Assembly: GCF_900582195.1 (NCBI RefSeq)
Contig: NZ_UTHA01000001.1
Coordinates: 62,001-126,000, forward strand
Source of the DNA: Pseudomonas viridiflava
GTDB lineage: Bacteria > Pseudomonadota > Gammaproteobacteria > Pseudomonadales > Pseudomonadaceae
Direction of reading: 5' to 3'
Length of the DNA: 64,000 nucleotides
In this document: positions 28,371-37,530 of the stretch, one piece after another
Numbering within the stretch: the stretch's first letter is position 1
Layout of the letters: each line of letters opens with the position of its first letter
The notes under the pieces: generated by a model
The model's database searches: none
Told to the model about the DNA's origin: nothing
What the model saw: the letters and a program-made list of their open reading frames with translations, nothing else
Program-made: the position numbers and the translations under genes

Positions 28371-29135
28371 ATGTCCATGCCTTCCCTGTTGTCCCAGCAC
28401 ATCGTTCGCCGTCCGCAGCGTATTGCCCTGCTGCAACATATCGCCGAACAAGGCTCAATCACCCGCGCCGCGAAAAGCGCAGGCCTGAGCTACAAAGCGG
28501 CGTGGGATGCCATCGATGAACTGAACAATCTGGCGCAAAAACCGCTGGTCGAACGCGCCGTCGGAGGCAAGGGCGGTGGCGGCGCGAAACTGTCCAGCGA
28601 AGGCGAACGCGTCCTGCGCCTCTATCAGAAGCTGCAAGCCTTGCAGGCCCAGGTGCTGGAGGCAGCGGAAGACGCCAGCGATCTGGATCTGCTCGGTCGT
28701 TTGATGCTCAGAACCAGCGCGCGCAACCAGTTGCACGGCAAAGTCGTGGCGATCGAAGCGCAGGGGCGCAATGACCTGATCCGTCTCGAACTGGCCGAAG
28801 GGCTGTGTCTCGACGCGCAGATCACCCACGACAGCACCGTGCATCTGGAGCTGCAAAGCGGTACCGAAGTGGTGGCGCTGATCAAGGCCGGCTGGCTGGA
28901 ATTGCTCGGCACCGAGCAATCTGCAACGTCTGGTCACAATCTTCTGAAGGGCACCATCGAAGCGATTCTCGACGCCGAGGACGGCCCGAGTGAAGTGCGC
29001 ATCACCCTGCCCAACGGCCACACCCTCTGCGCCCTGGCTGAGCCGCTCGATCTGCGCACGCGCGGGCTGAGTGTTGAGCAACCGGTGCACGTGCAGTTTT
29101 CTCCGTCCAATGTTTTGATCGGCACGCCGCTGTAA
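28371..29135 (+). CDS. modE: Molybdate-responsive regulator ModE
   Basis: The 254-residue protein has an N-terminal winged helix of LysR type (ALLQHIAEQGSITRAAKSAG, then AAWDAIDELNNL) and, after about residue 120, two molybdate-binding Mop/TOBE repeats, each beginning near RTSARNQLHGKVVAIEA and LLKGTIEAILDAEDGPSEVR. The TOBE pair and length match ModE. ModE represses molybdate transport when molybdate is bound. No mod transport genes are present in this window, so its targets lie elsewhere. The start follows a weak ribosome binding site; an internal ATG two codons later is possible. Confidence 0.88.
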   Translation: MSMPSLLSQHIVRRPQRIALLQHIAEQGSITRAAKSAGLSYKAAWDAIDELNNLAQKPLVERAVGGKGGGGAKLSSEGERVLRLYQKLQALQAQVLEAAEDASDLDLLGRLMLRTSARNQLHGKVVAIEAQGRNDLIRLELAEGLCLDAQITHDSTVHLELQSGTEVVALIKAGWLELLGTEQSATSGHNLLKGTIEAILDAEDGPSEVRITLPNGHTLCALAEPLDLRTRGLSVEQPVHVQFSPSNVLIGTPL

Positions 29136-29205
29136 TCAGGCCCTGCAACGAAAGCGTCATCGTTGCTTATTAAGGTAGCTGCCAAAACCAAGCAGGGAGC
29201 CTGAT

Positions 29206-31107
29206 GTGAGCCTATTAGAAGAAAACCAATCCACTGACCTGGAAAAAATGGTCGGCCTCAGCCGTCGCGGTTTCATCGGCGCCGGCGCACTGTGCGGCGC
29301 GGCAATGTTCCTCGGCGGTAGTCTGTTGAGTCGCAGCGCGCTGGCCACCGGCGTCAGCGCCGGCAACAGCCGCCTGCTCGGTTTCGAGAGCATTCCCGCG
29401 GCGACCACCGATGTCATCACGCTGCCCAAAGGCTACAAGTCTTCTGTGCTGATCAGTTGGGGCCAGCCATTGCAAAAAAATGGCCCGGCCTTCGACCCTA
29501 GCGGTAACGGCACCGCCGCCGCACAGGAAGTGCAATTCGGCGACAACAACGACGGCATGAGCCTGTTCGCCTTCCCCGACGACCGCAACCGCGCGTTGAT
29601 GGCGATCAACAACGAATACACCAACTACCGCTACCTCTATCCGCACGGCGGCATGCCGCAATCGGCCGAAGACGTGCGCAAGGCGCTGGCCTGCGAAGGC
29701 GTGTCGGTAATCGAAGTACAGCGCAAGAACGGTCAGTGGCAGTTCGTTCAGGGCTCGCGCTACAACCGGCGCATTCACGGCAACTCGCCGCTGCGCATCA
29801 GCGGCCCGGCGGCCGGTCACGACTTGATGAAAACCGCCGCCGACAAACACGGCAAGAAAGTCCTTGGCACGTTCCAGAACTGCGCCAACGGTAAAACCCC
29901 GTGGGGCACTTACCTGACCTGTGAAGAAAACTTCACCGACTGCTTCGGCAGCAGCAACGCCCAGCAGCAGTTCGACCCGGCGCAGAAGCGCTACGGCGTC
30001 TCGGTCGCCAGCCGCGAGATCAACTGGCATCCGTACGATCCGCGCTTCGACATGGCGAAAAACCCCAACGAACTCAACCGTCACGGCTGGGTGGTCGAGA
30101 TCGATCCGTTCGATCCGCAATCGACCCCGGTCAAACGCACCGCGCTGGGCCGCTTCAAACATGAAAACGCCGCACTGGCCGAGACCGACGACGGTCGCGC
30201 CGTGGTGTACATGGGCGACGACGAGCGTGGCGAGTTCATCTACAAATTCGTCAGCCGCGACCGCATCAACCACCGCAACGCCAAGGCCAACCGCGACATC
30301 CTCGATCACGGCACCTTGTACGTGGCGAAATTCGATAATGGCGACAGCAACCCCGATCACCCGAAAGGCCAGGGCCAGTGGATCGAACTGACCCACGGCA
30401 AGAACGGCATCGACGCCAGCAGCGGTTTCGCCGACCAGGCCGAAGTGCTGATCCACGCGCGCCTTGCCGCCAGTGTCGTCGGCGCAACGCGCATGGACCG
30501 TCCGGAATGGATCGTCGTCAGTCCGAAGGACGGTCAGGTCTATTGCACCCTGACCAACAACGCCAAGCGCGGCGAAGACGGCCAACCGGTGGGCGGACCC
30601 AACCCGCGTGAGAAAAACGTTTACGGGCAGATCCTGCGCTGGCGCACCGACCGCGACGATCACGCGTCGAAGACGTTCGCCTGGGATCTTTTTGTGGTCG
30701 CCGGCAACCCGGGCGTGCACGCCGGGACGCCAAAGGGTGGCTCGAAGAACATCACCCCGCAGAACATGTTCAACAGCCCGGATGGCCTGGGCTTCGACAA
30801 GGCCGGACGCTTGTGGATTCTCACCGACGGTGATTCGAGCAATGCTGGGGACTTTGCCGGGATGGGCAACAACCAGATGCTGTGCGCCGATCCCAAGACT
30901 GGTGAGATTCGCCGCTTTATGGTCGGACCGGTTGGTTGTGAGGTGACGGGGATCAGCTTCTCGCCGGATCAAAAGACTTTGTTTGTCGGGATTCAGCATC
31001 CGGGTGAAAACGGTGGTTCGACCTTCCCTGAGCATTTGCCGAATGGCAAGCCGCGGTCGTCGGTGATGGCGATTACCCGTGAGGACGGTGGAATAGTCGG
31101 CGCCTGA
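29206..31107 (+). CDS. PhoX-family alkaline phosphatase-like protein, Tat exported
   Basis: The 633-residue protein belongs to the PhoX/DUF839 family of calcium- and iron-dependent phosphatases. A twin-arginine signal is clear: LSRRGFIGAGALCGAAMFLG followed by a hydrophobic stretch and an A-L-A cleavage site near residue 47. Conserved blocks include NNEYTNYRYLYPHGG, GTYLTCEENFTDCFG and SPDGLGFDKAGRLWI. The start is a GTG at 29206 with AGGGAG upstream. The protein should act in the periplasm. I see no convincing Pho box in the 70 bases before it, so phosphate control is not shown. The exact substrate is not known for this paralogue. Confidence 0.85.
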   Translation: MSLLEENQSTDLEKMVGLSRRGFIGAGALCGAAMFLGGSLLSRSALATGVSAGNSRLLGFESIPAATTDVITLPKGYKSSVLISWGQPLQKNGPAFDPSGNGTAAAQEVQFGDNNDGMSLFAFPDDRNRALMAINNEYTNYRYLYPHGGMPQSAEDVRKALACEGVSVIEVQRKNGQWQFVQGSRYNRRIHGNSPLRISGPAAGHDLMKTAADKHGKKVLGTFQNCANGKTPWGTYLTCEENFTDCFGSSNAQQQFDPAQKRYGVSVASREINWHPYDPRFDMAKNPNELNRHGWVVEIDPFDPQSTPVKRTALGRFKHENAALAETDDGRAVVYMGDDERGEFIYKFVSRDRINHRNAKANRDILDHGTLYVAKFDNGDSNPDHPKGQGQWIELTHGKNGIDASSGFADQAEVLIHARLAASVVGATRMDRPEWIVVSPKDGQVYCTLTNNAKRGEDGQPVGGPNPREKNVYGQILRWRTDRDDHASKTFAWDLFVVAGNPGVHAGTPKGGSKNITPQNMFNSPDGLGFDKAGRLWILTDGDSSNAGDFAGMGNNQMLCADPKTGEIRRFMVGPVGCEVTGISFSPDQKTLFVGIQHPGENGGSTFPEHLPNGKPRSSVMAITREDGGIVGA

Positions 31108-31116
31108 TCCATCGCC

Positions 31117-31181
31117 TTCGCGAGCAAGCTCGCTCCCACATTTGGAATGCGATCCACTGTGGGAGCGAGCTTGCTCGCGAA
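31117..31181. repeat. REP doublet after the PhoX-like gene
   Basis: Inward-pointing pair with a short spacer of about 20 bases containing TTTGGAATGCG. This spacer is shared, in one or the other orientation, with the doublets at 45947, 46772, 48386 and 54931. Confidence 0.9.
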
Positions 31182-31272
31182 AGGACCGATCAGACACCAA
31201 CCACCTCCCCCGCTGCCATCTGCGCTACCATGCTGGGCCGGACGCGGCAGCCTGCTGCGCGCAGGAGTCAGC

Positions 31273-32247
31273 ATGGCCCACCCGTTTGAAACCCTCACCC
31301 CCGACCTCGTACTCGATGCCGTTGAAAGCATCGGCTTCCTCAGTGATGCGCGCATTCTGGCGCTCAACAGCTACGAGAACCGCGTCTATCAGGTCGGCAT
31401 CGAAGACTCCGAACCGCTGATCGCCAAGTTCTATCGCCCGCAACGCTGGACCAACGAAGCCATCCTCGAAGAACACAAGTTCACCTTCGAGCTGGCCGAC
31501 GTTGAAATTCCGGTCGTGGCGCCGCTGATCCACAACGGCGAAACCCTGCACGAGCACGCCGGTTTCCGTTTCACCTTGTTTCCCCGCCGTGGTGGCCGTG
31601 CGCCGGAGCCGGGCAATCTTGATCAGCTGTATCGCCTCGGCCAGTTGCTCGGGCGGATTCACGCGGTCGGCGCGACCAAGCCTTTCGAGCACCGGGAAGC
31701 TCTTGCGGTGCAGAACTTCGGCCACGCCTCGCTGAACACTTTGCTCGAAGGCAACTTCATTCCGAAAAGCCTGCTGCCGGCCTACGAGTCCGTCGCCCGT
31801 GATTTGCTCAAGCGTGTGGAAGACGCTTACGCCAACACGCCGCACCAGAACATCCGCATGCACGGCGACTGCCACCCAGGCAACATGATGTGCCGCGACG
31901 AGATGTTCCACATCGTCGACCTCGACGACTGCCGCATGGGCCCGGCAGTGCAGGACATCTGGATGATGCTCGCCGGTGATCGTCAGGAATGTCTCGGGCA
32001 GTTGTCGGAATTGATGGACGGCTACAACGAATTCCACGATTTCGACCCGCGCGAACTGGCGCTGATCGAACCGCTCCGCGCGCTGCGCCTGATGCATTAC
32101 AGCGCCTGGCTGGCGCGGCGCTGGGATGACCCGGCATTCCCGCACAGCTTTCCGTGGTTTGGCACCGAGCGTTATTGGGGTGATCAGGTGTTGGCGTTGC
32201 GTGAGCAGCTGTCGGCACTCAACGAAGAACCACTGAAACTCTTCTGA
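31273..32247 (+). CDS. srkA: Stress response kinase A (YihE/RdoA-like)
   Basis: The 324-residue protein is a eukaryote-like Ser/Thr kinase of the aminoglycoside phosphotransferase fold. The catalytic region IRMHGDCHPGNMMCRDEMFH and the metal-binding HIVDLDDCRMGPAVQDIWMM are clear. I choose the ATG at 31273, which has AGGAG at 31263-31267; the frame to 31147 runs through the REP doublet. In Enterobacteria SrkA counteracts stress-induced cell death and is linked to the Cpx system and dsbA. Here it is alone between REP doublets. Confidence 0.9.
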   Translation: MAHPFETLTPDLVLDAVESIGFLSDARILALNSYENRVYQVGIEDSEPLIAKFYRPQRWTNEAILEEHKFTFELADVEIPVVAPLIHNGETLHEHAGFRFTLFPRRGGRAPEPGNLDQLYRLGQLLGRIHAVGATKPFEHREALAVQNFGHASLNTLLEGNFIPKSLLPAYESVARDLLKRVEDAYANTPHQNIRMHGDCHPGNMMCRDEMFHIVDLDDCRMGPAVQDIWMMLAGDRQECLGQLSELMDGYNEFHDFDPRELALIEPLRALRLMHYSAWLARRWDDPAFPHSFPWFGTERYWGDQVLALREQLSALNEEPLKLF

Positions 32248-32262
32248 TTAAAACCTGAACCC

Positions 32263-32351
32263 TGTGGGAGCGAGCTTGCTCGCGAAGGCGTCATGTCAGT
32301 CAGCGTAATGTTGAATGTCAGCCCGTATTCGCGAGCAAGCTCGCTCCCACA
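32263..32351. repeat. REP doublet after srkA
   Basis: Outward-pointing pair of REP palindromes with a spacer of about 43 bases containing GTCAGTCAGCGTAATGTTGA. It starts 15 bases after the srkA stop. Confidence 0.9.
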
Positions 32352-32452
32352 GGGGTTGTGTGTTCACACATTTCTGACCAATCAGCTACGGCACTCGCCG
32401 ACGAATCTCCTTACAATCCCTCCTTTGTTAGCTGCCTAAGCAAGGATTCTGC

Positions 32453-33340
32453 ATGCAAGCCGCCAACCCGCGTCGCGGGTACATTCTGGGCCTGAGTGCC
32501 TACATCATCTGGGGCCTGTTCCCGATCTACTTCAAAGCCATCGCCGAAGTTCCGGCCGTCGAAATCATCATCCATCGCGTGCTGTGGTCGGCGCTGTTTG
32601 GTGCGCTGTTGTTGATGGTATGGAAACACCCGGGCTGGTTGCGCGAGCTGCTCGACAACCCCAAACGTCTGGCGATTCTGGCGCTGAGCGGCACGCTGAT
32701 CGCGGCCAACTGGCTGACCTACGTATGGTCGGTGAACAACGGACGCATGCTCGAAGCGAGTCTCGGTTACTACATCAACCCGTTGGTAAACGTGCTGTTG
32801 GGCATGTTGATTCTCGGCGAACGCCTGCGCCGGATGCAGTGGCTCGCGGTCGGTCTGGCGGCGATTGGTGTCGCGCAACAGGTGTGGCAGGTCGGTAGTC
32901 TGCCGTGGGTGTCGCTGGTGCTGGCGCTGACGTTCGGCTTCTACGGTCTGATCCGCAAGCAGGCGCCGGTCAAGGCGTTGCCGGGGCTGGTGGTGGAAAC
33001 CTGGATGCTGGTGCCGATAGCGCTTGCCTGGCTGCTCTTCAACCAGACCGCGACCAGCGCGCAACCGGAGTTCTGGACCACGTCCCAAGCCTGGTGGCTG
33101 GTCGCGGCCGGCCCGGTGACGCTGGTGCCGCTGGTGTGCTTCAACGCCGCCACGCGCCACTTGCCGTACACCACGATCGGTTTCCTGCAATACCTGGCAC
33201 CGACCCTGGTGCTGTTGCAAGCCGTACTGCTGTTCGGCGAGCACTTGTCGTCGAGCACGCTGGTCGCGTTTATTTTCATCTGGGCCGGTCTGGCCGTTTA
33301 CAGCGTCGATGCGGTGATCAGTTTGCGCCGGCGCAGCTGA
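32453..33340 (+). CDS. rarD: RarD, EamA/DMT-family transporter
   Basis: The 295-residue inner-membrane protein has about ten hydrophobic helices in two EamA repeats, beginning GYILGLSAYIIWGLFPIYFK. The RarD signature includes the short acidic and basic loops EVPAVEIIIHRVLWSALFGA and YVWSVNNGRMLEASLGYYIN. RarD proteins are named from chloramphenicol sensitivity work; their physiological substrate is not settled. The ATG follows AAGGA with normal spacing. A 9-bp inverted repeat lies just after the stop. Confidence 0.9.
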   Translation: MQAANPRRGYILGLSAYIIWGLFPIYFKAIAEVPAVEIIIHRVLWSALFGALLLMVWKHPGWLRELLDNPKRLAILALSGTLIAANWLTYVWSVNNGRMLEASLGYYINPLVNVLLGMLILGERLRRMQWLAVGLAAIGVAQQVWQVGSLPWVSLVLALTFGFYGLIRKQAPVKALPGLVVETWMLVPIALAWLLFNQTATSAQPEFWTTSQAWWLVAAGPVTLVPLVCFNAATRHLPYTTIGFLQYLAPTLVLLQAVLLFGEHLSSSTLVAFIFIWAGLAVYSVDAVISLRRRS

Positions 33341-33362
33341 TCAAAAAACGCACAAACCCACA

Positions 33363-33385
33363 CAGGCCACGGTTCTCGTGGCCTG
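33363..33385 (+). terminator. Hairpin after rarD
   Basis: CAGGCCACG and CGTGGCCTG form a perfect nine-base-pair stem around GTTCT, 22 bases after the rarD stop. The following CATCGTTCCTT is only modestly T-rich, so termination is likely but not certain. Confidence 0.55.
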
Positions 33386-33403
33386 CATCGTTCCTTCCCA
33401 AGG

Positions 33404-33525
33404 TTATCCACAGCGTGATCCCCGCCGTTTGTGCGCAAGTCACTGAATGTTGACGGTTTTTTGATCACCTGCAGCAAAGCCACGGCGGGCCTTGCGTTGC
33501 CGGGTGTCTCTACAGGTTATCCACA
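33404..33525 (+). other. Two consensus DnaA boxes in the rarD downstream region
   Basis: TTATCCACA, the perfect DnaA 9-mer, occurs at 33404-33412 and again at 33517-33525, both in the same orientation in the 223-base gap between rarD and the convergent GcvR-like gene. No gene or DNA-unwinding AT-rich region is visible here, so an origin is unlikely; a DnaA-titration or regulatory site is possible. Confidence 0.5.
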
Positions 33526-33563
33526 GGCAGGTGCACGTTTAAACTGGATAACCCGGTCAGCCC

Positions 33564-34082
33564 TTAAACGTCTGTGCGTAACACCAGTTCGACCATCAGA
33601 TCATCAGCCAGGGTTTCCAGACGCGACTGCAAGACGTCGAGCGACAAGGTCAGTGGCACTGCAAGAATCGCTTCGGCGTGAAACAGCGGCTCGCTGCTCA
33701 TCGGTGCCGGACGCACTTCCGTCACCAGTCTTTCCAGGTTGACGCCCTGCTCGCCCAACAGCCGGGTGATGTCGCGGACGATGCCGGGCCGGTCATTGCC
33801 CACCAGTTCCATAGCGATCGGCTTCCATGTGCAGGATTGCTCGATGCCACTCTCGGCAATCAATACGCGGATGCCATGCGTCGACAGTGCTTGTAGGGAA
33901 TCGACTAATTCGTCGTAAGCCTCCGCCGGCACGCCCACCCGCAGAATCCCGGCGAACTGCCCGGCCATCCGCGACATGCGGCTTTCCAGCCAGTTACCGC
34001 CATGCTCGGCAATGCATTGGGCGATGCGCTCGACCTGTCCGGGCTTGTCCGGGGCGAAAACAGTGAGTACGAGATGGTCCAT
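33564..34082 (-). CDS. GcvR-like protein with two ACT domains
   Basis: The 172-residue protein consists of two ACT domains, roughly residues 1-80 (MDHLVLTVFAPDKPGQVERI) and 88-170 (KPIAMELVGNDRPGIVRDIT). This is the composition of the glycine cleavage repressor GcvR, which binds glycine and controls GcvA in E. coli. It has no DNA-binding domain. The gene is divergent from glcB, with 454 bases between start codons. A role in glycine or glyoxylate sensing is attractive but is inferred. Confidence 0.8.
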   Translation of the reverse strand: MDHLVLTVFAPDKPGQVERIAQCIAEHGGNWLESRMSRMAGQFAGILRVGVPAEAYDELVDSLQALSTHGIRVLIAESGIEQSCTWKPIAMELVGNDRPGIVRDITRLLGEQGVNLERLVTEVRPAPMSSEPLFHAEAILAVPLTLSLDVLQSRLETLADDLMVELVLRTDV

Positions 34083-34287
34083 GGCGCAGCCCTCTTGTCA
34101 TGACTTTTGTTATAGAAGAGCAAGTATAGGCAAGGGATGGTCAGCCGCCTCAGATGCGCGAAACGACAAATCGTGTACAACTTTTTATATTTAACTGGAA
34201 CAATCGATCTGTTTTTTGAGAACATCCCGTTCCGCGATGTGACCGCAATGCGACATGAGGTCGCAGAACGACGTAATTAGTCTGATT

Positions 34288-34334
34288 TTCACAAGCGCAA
34301 CTCATCATGTAGTATGCCGCAGCGCGCACTACAT
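34288..34334 (+). promoter_or_regulatory. Candidate glcB promoter with overlapping inverted repeat
   Basis: TTCACA at 34288-34293 and TAGTAT at 34310-34315 are spaced by 16 bases. The -10 region overlaps one arm of ATGTAGT-N14-ACTACAT (34307-34334), a perfect seven-base inverted repeat that could be an operator. It lies about 200 bases before glcB in the 454-base region 34083-34536, in which I see no gene. Confidence 0.35.
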
Positions 34335-34536
34335 AACGCTGGATCGATGTCTGCCCAAGGCCCGTTCGCAACCCTGAAAGCCCCGTCAGCAAGGCCTCCA
34401 AGCCGTTGATTGGTCCCAGCCCAGCCGCCAGCAATGGCATGTACTGGTCGGCAGGTTTGTGGTTTAAATGGCCAGAGGCTTCATTGTCAAATTGAAGAGC
34501 TGAAAAGCGAAATAGCTGAGCAGAGTGAGGCAAGCA

Positions 34537-36714
34537 ATGACTGAACACGTTCAAGTCGGTGGCCTGCAGGTCGCCAAAGTCCTGTTCGACTTCGTGAACA
34601 ACGAAGCCATTCCCGGTACCGGCCTCACCGCCGACAAATTCTGGGAAGGTGCCGACAAGGTCATTCATGACCTGGCGCCGAAGAACAAAGCCCTACTCGC
34701 CAAACGCGATGACTTCCAGGCTCGCATTGATGCCTGGCACCAGGAACGCAACGGTCAGGCGCACGACGCTGTGGCCTATAAAGCTTTCCTGCAAGAAATC
34801 GGTTATCTGCTGCCAGAAGCGGCTGATTTCCAGGCAACGACGCAAAATGTCGATGATGAAATCGCCCGCACCGCCGGCCCGCAACTCGTGGTGCCGGTGA
34901 TGAACGCCCGCTTCGCTCTCAATGCCTCGAATGCCCGCTGGGGTTCGTTGTACGACGCCCTCTACGGCACCGACGCGATCAGCGAAGACGGTGGCGCGGA
35001 AAAAGGCAAAGGCTACAACAAGGTGCGTGGCGACAAAGTCATCGCCTTCGCCCGCGCCTTCCTCGACGAAGCCGCGCCACTGGCCGCCGGCTCTCACGTC
35101 GATTCGACTGCCTACAAAATCGCCGACGGCAAACTGCTGGTCACCCTCAAGGGCGGCAGCAACACAGGCCTGCGCGACGATGCGCAACTGATCGGTTTCC
35201 AGGGCGACGCCAACGCGCCAATCGCCATTCTGCTGAAACACAACGGTCTGCACTTCGAAATCCAGGTTGACGCCACCACTCCGGTTGGCCAGACCGACGC
35301 CGCCGGCGTCAAAGACATTCTGATGGAAGCGGCGCTGACCACCATCATGGACTGCGAAGACTCCGTGGCGGCCGTCGATGCCGACGACAAAGTGGTGATC
35401 TACCGCAACTGGCTCGGCCTGATGAAGGGCGACCTGGCGGAATCCGTGTCCAAGGGTGGCCAGACCTTCACCCGCACCATGAACCCCGATCGCACCTACA
35501 CCGCGCCGAATGGCGGTGAAGTGACGTTGCACGGTCGTTCGCTGTTGTTCGTGCGTAACGTTGGCCACTTGATGACCATCGACGCGATTCTCGACAGTCA
35601 GGGCAACGAAGTGCCGGAAGGCATCCTCGACGGTCTGGTCACTTGCCTGGCGGCGATGCACAACCTCAATGGCAACACCTCGCGTCGCAACACCCGCACC
35701 GGTTCCGTGTACATCGTTAAACCGAAGATGCACGGCCCGGAAGAAGCGGCGTTCACCAACGAGCTGTTCGGCCGCATCGAAGACGTGCTGGGCTTGAAGC
35801 GCAACACGCTGAAAGTCGGGATCATGGACGAGGAGCGCCGTACCACGGTCAACCTCAAGGCCTGTATCAAGGCAGCCAGCGAGCGCGTGGTGTTTATCAA
35901 CACCGGCTTCCTCGACCGCACCGGCGACGAAATCCACACCTCCATGGAAGCCGGCCCGGTTGTGCGCAAGGCCGACATGAAGGCTGAGAAATGGATCGGC
36001 GCCTACGAAAACTGGAACGTCGATATCGGTCTGAGCACCGGCCTGCAAGGTCGCGCGCAAATCGGTAAGGGTATGTGGGCGATGCCCGACCTGATGGCCG
36101 CGATGCTCGAACAGAAAATCGCGCACCCGCTGGCTGGCGCCAACACCGCTTGGGTGCCGTCGCCGACTGCTGCTGCACTGCACGCGCTGCATTACCACAA
36201 GGTCGACGTGTTCGCCCGTCAGGCCGAACTGGCCAAACGTGCCCGTGCCTCGGTGGACGACATTCTGACCATCCCGCTGGCGGTCAACCCGAACTGGACG
36301 CCAGAGCAGATCAAGAACGAACTGGACAACAATGCCCAGGGCATTCTCGGTTATGTGGTGCGCTGGATCGACCAGGGTGTTGGCTGCTCGAAAGTACCGG
36401 ACATCAATGACGTCGGCCTGATGGAAGACCGTGCCACGCTGCGTATCTCCAGCCAGCACATCGCCAACTGGCTGCGCCACGGGGTGGTGACCGAAGCGCA
36501 AGTGATGGAAAGCCTCAAGCGCATGGCGCCGGTGGTGGACCGTCAAAACGCCAACGACCCGCTGTACCGTCCGCTGGCACCGGACTTCGACAGCAACATC
36601 GCCTTCCAGGCGGCGGTCGAACTGGTGATCGAAGGCACCAAGCAGCCGAACGGTTACACCGAGCCGGTATTGCACCGTCGTCGTCGTGAGTTCAAGAAGG
36701 CCAACGGCCTGTAA
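34537..36714 (+). CDS. glcB: Malate synthase G
   Basis: GlcB condenses glyoxylate and acetyl-CoA to malate, the second step of the glyoxylate shunt. The 725-residue length is that of the G-type enzyme. Visible motifs include [60 protein letters not shown] and [20 protein letters not shown], which carry the metal and glyoxylate ligands. I choose the ATG at 34537 ([20 protein letters not shown]); an in-frame GTG at 34525 lies within the ribosome binding region. It is monocistronic, with a strong terminator. Confidence 0.96.
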   Translation: MTEHVQVGGLQVAKVLFDFVNNEAIPGTGLTADKFWEGADKVIHDLAPKNKALLAKRDDFQARIDAWHQERNGQAHDAVAYKAFLQEIGYLLPEAADFQATTQNVDDEIARTAGPQLVVPVMNARFALNASNARWGSLYDALYGTDAISEDGGAEKGKGYNKVRGDKVIAFARAFLDEAAPLAAGSHVDSTAYKIADGKLLVTLKGGSNTGLRDDAQLIGFQGDANAPIAILLKHNGLHFEIQVDATTPVGQTDAAGVKDILMEAALTTIMDCEDSVAAVDADDKVVIYRNWLGLMKGDLAESVSKGGQTFTRTMNPDRTYTAPNGGEVTLHGRSLLFVRNVGHLMTIDAILDSQGNEVPEGILDGLVTCLAAMHNLNGNTSRRNTRTGSVYIVKPKMHGPEEAAFTNELFGRIEDVLGLKRNTLKVGIMDEERRTTVNLKACIKAASERVVFINTGFLDRTGDEIHTSMEAGPVVRKADMKAEKWIGAYENWNVDIGLSTGLQGRAQIGKGMWAMPDLMAAMLEQKIAHPLAGANTAWVPSPTAAALHALHYHKVDVFARQAELAKRARASVDDILTIPLAVNPNWTPEQIKNELDNNAQGILGYVVRWIDQGVGCSKVPDINDVGLMEDRATLRISSQHIANWLRHGVVTEAQVMESLKRMAPVVDRQNANDPLYRPLAPDFDSNIAFQAAVELVIEGTKQPNGYTEPVLHRRRREFKKANGL

Positions 36715-36740
36715 CTTGCGCTGAATGCCGGAAATGAAAA

Positions 36741-36769
36741 AGCCCTGATCGAAAGATCAGGGCTTTTTT
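36741..36769 (+). terminator. Terminator of glcB
   Basis: AGCCCTGATC-GAAA-GATCAGGGCT is a perfect ten-base-pair stem with a GAAA loop, followed by TTTTTG and preceded by AAAA, so it may act in both directions. It begins 26 bases after the glcB stop. Confidence 0.92.
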
Positions 36770-36790
36770 GTTTGTGTGGTGTGGGCGTCA

Positions 36791-36827
36791 GTCCCCTCTC
36801 CCTCCGGGAGAGGGTTAGGGTGAGGGG
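36791..36827. repeat. CCCTCTCCC palindromic repeat, single copy
   Basis: CCCTCTCCCTCCGGGAGAGGG is a near-perfect palindrome followed by TTAGGGTGAGGGG. The same repeat occurs twice in inverted orientation at 40184-40360. It lies between the glcB terminator and the stop of the receiver gene. Confidence 0.8.
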
Positions 36828-36830
36828 CTC

Positions 36831-37277
36831 TTAGGGGTCGATCCCCAATTCATGTTTCACCAGCGCCAACAACTTGCCCGTATCAATCGGCTTGAGCAGA
36901 AAATCCACCACGCTCAAATGCATCGCCGCAATCGCATCTTTCACATCCGCATCCCCGGAGACAATGATGATCGGCATCGCTGCCCGCACCGATTCGCGCA
37001 CCTGGCGGATCAGCTCGAGGCCATCGACATTGCCCATGCGCAGATCCGTGATCACCAGCCCAATCGAGGGTTTTTCCGCGAGCATCTTCAGCGCCGTTTC
37101 GCCACTGGCCGCGGTCATGCACCGAATGCCGTCCAAAGCGAGAATCTCCGACAACAGCTCCCGGGCGTCCTTGTCGTCATCGACGATCAGTACGCGCTGC
37201 GGCGGCAAGTCGGGTTCGAGCATGACTGCGCTGAGCGCTTCACGCTCGGCATCGCTCAAAATATCGTGGTCGGACAT
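36831..37277 (-). CDS. Stand-alone response regulator receiver protein
   Basis: The 148-residue protein has a 25-residue acidic leader and one CheY-type receiver domain with no output domain. The acidic pocket Asp33-Asp34 (VLIVDDDKDARELL), phosphoacceptor Asp78 (LVITDLRMG), Ser107 (IIIVSGDAD) and Lys129 (DFLLKPID) are all present, so it should be phosphorylated. No histidine kinase is adjacent. It is divergent from the cNMP/CBS/DUF294 gene, with 253 bases between start codons. It may act through protein contacts, like CheY or Spo0F. Confidence 0.85.
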   Translation of the reverse strand: MSDHDILSDAEREALSAVMLEPDLPPQRVLIVDDDKDARELLSEILALDGIRCMTAASGETALKMLAEKPSIGLVITDLRMGNVDGLELIRQVRESVRAAMPIIIVSGDADVKDAIAAMHLSVVDFLLKPIDTGKLLALVKHELGIDP

Positions 37278-37530
37278 GGCGTTCTCTACGTTTTCAAATC
37301 AATCACCTGGCACAGTCGTCAGACATCGCTAAGCAGAGCTTCAATGTGCACTTCGTCGGATTTTTTTCCAAGAGGCCGGCGGGCGAATTTCCGACTGTTT
37401 TTGTAGGGCGCTTCCCAAATGTGCCCAACGGCAGCTCAAACCTAGACTTACGTCCAATGGGCACCCCGCCCGCAGGGGTCGACCATGGTCAGAACGATCC
37501 GACAACAACAATTCGAAAAAGACTGCGGTA

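Noticed and set aside
29145-29166. Inverted repeat GCAACGA-N8-TCGTTGC after modE as a terminator
   Set aside because: There is no T-run after the stem and the arms are short; I could not decide on a function.
29215-31200. 661-codon minus-strand frame opposite the PhoX-like gene
   Set aside because: It starts within the REP doublet and has no family motif; the Tat-signal protein on the plus strand is convincing.
33404-33525. Replication origin at the DnaA boxes
   Set aside because: Only two boxes are present, there is no AT-rich unwinding region and no dnaA, dnaN, rpmH or gidA neighbour.
34693-36675. 660-codon minus-strand frame opposite glcB
   Set aside because: glcB is certain on the plus strand; the opposite frame has no motif or start signal.
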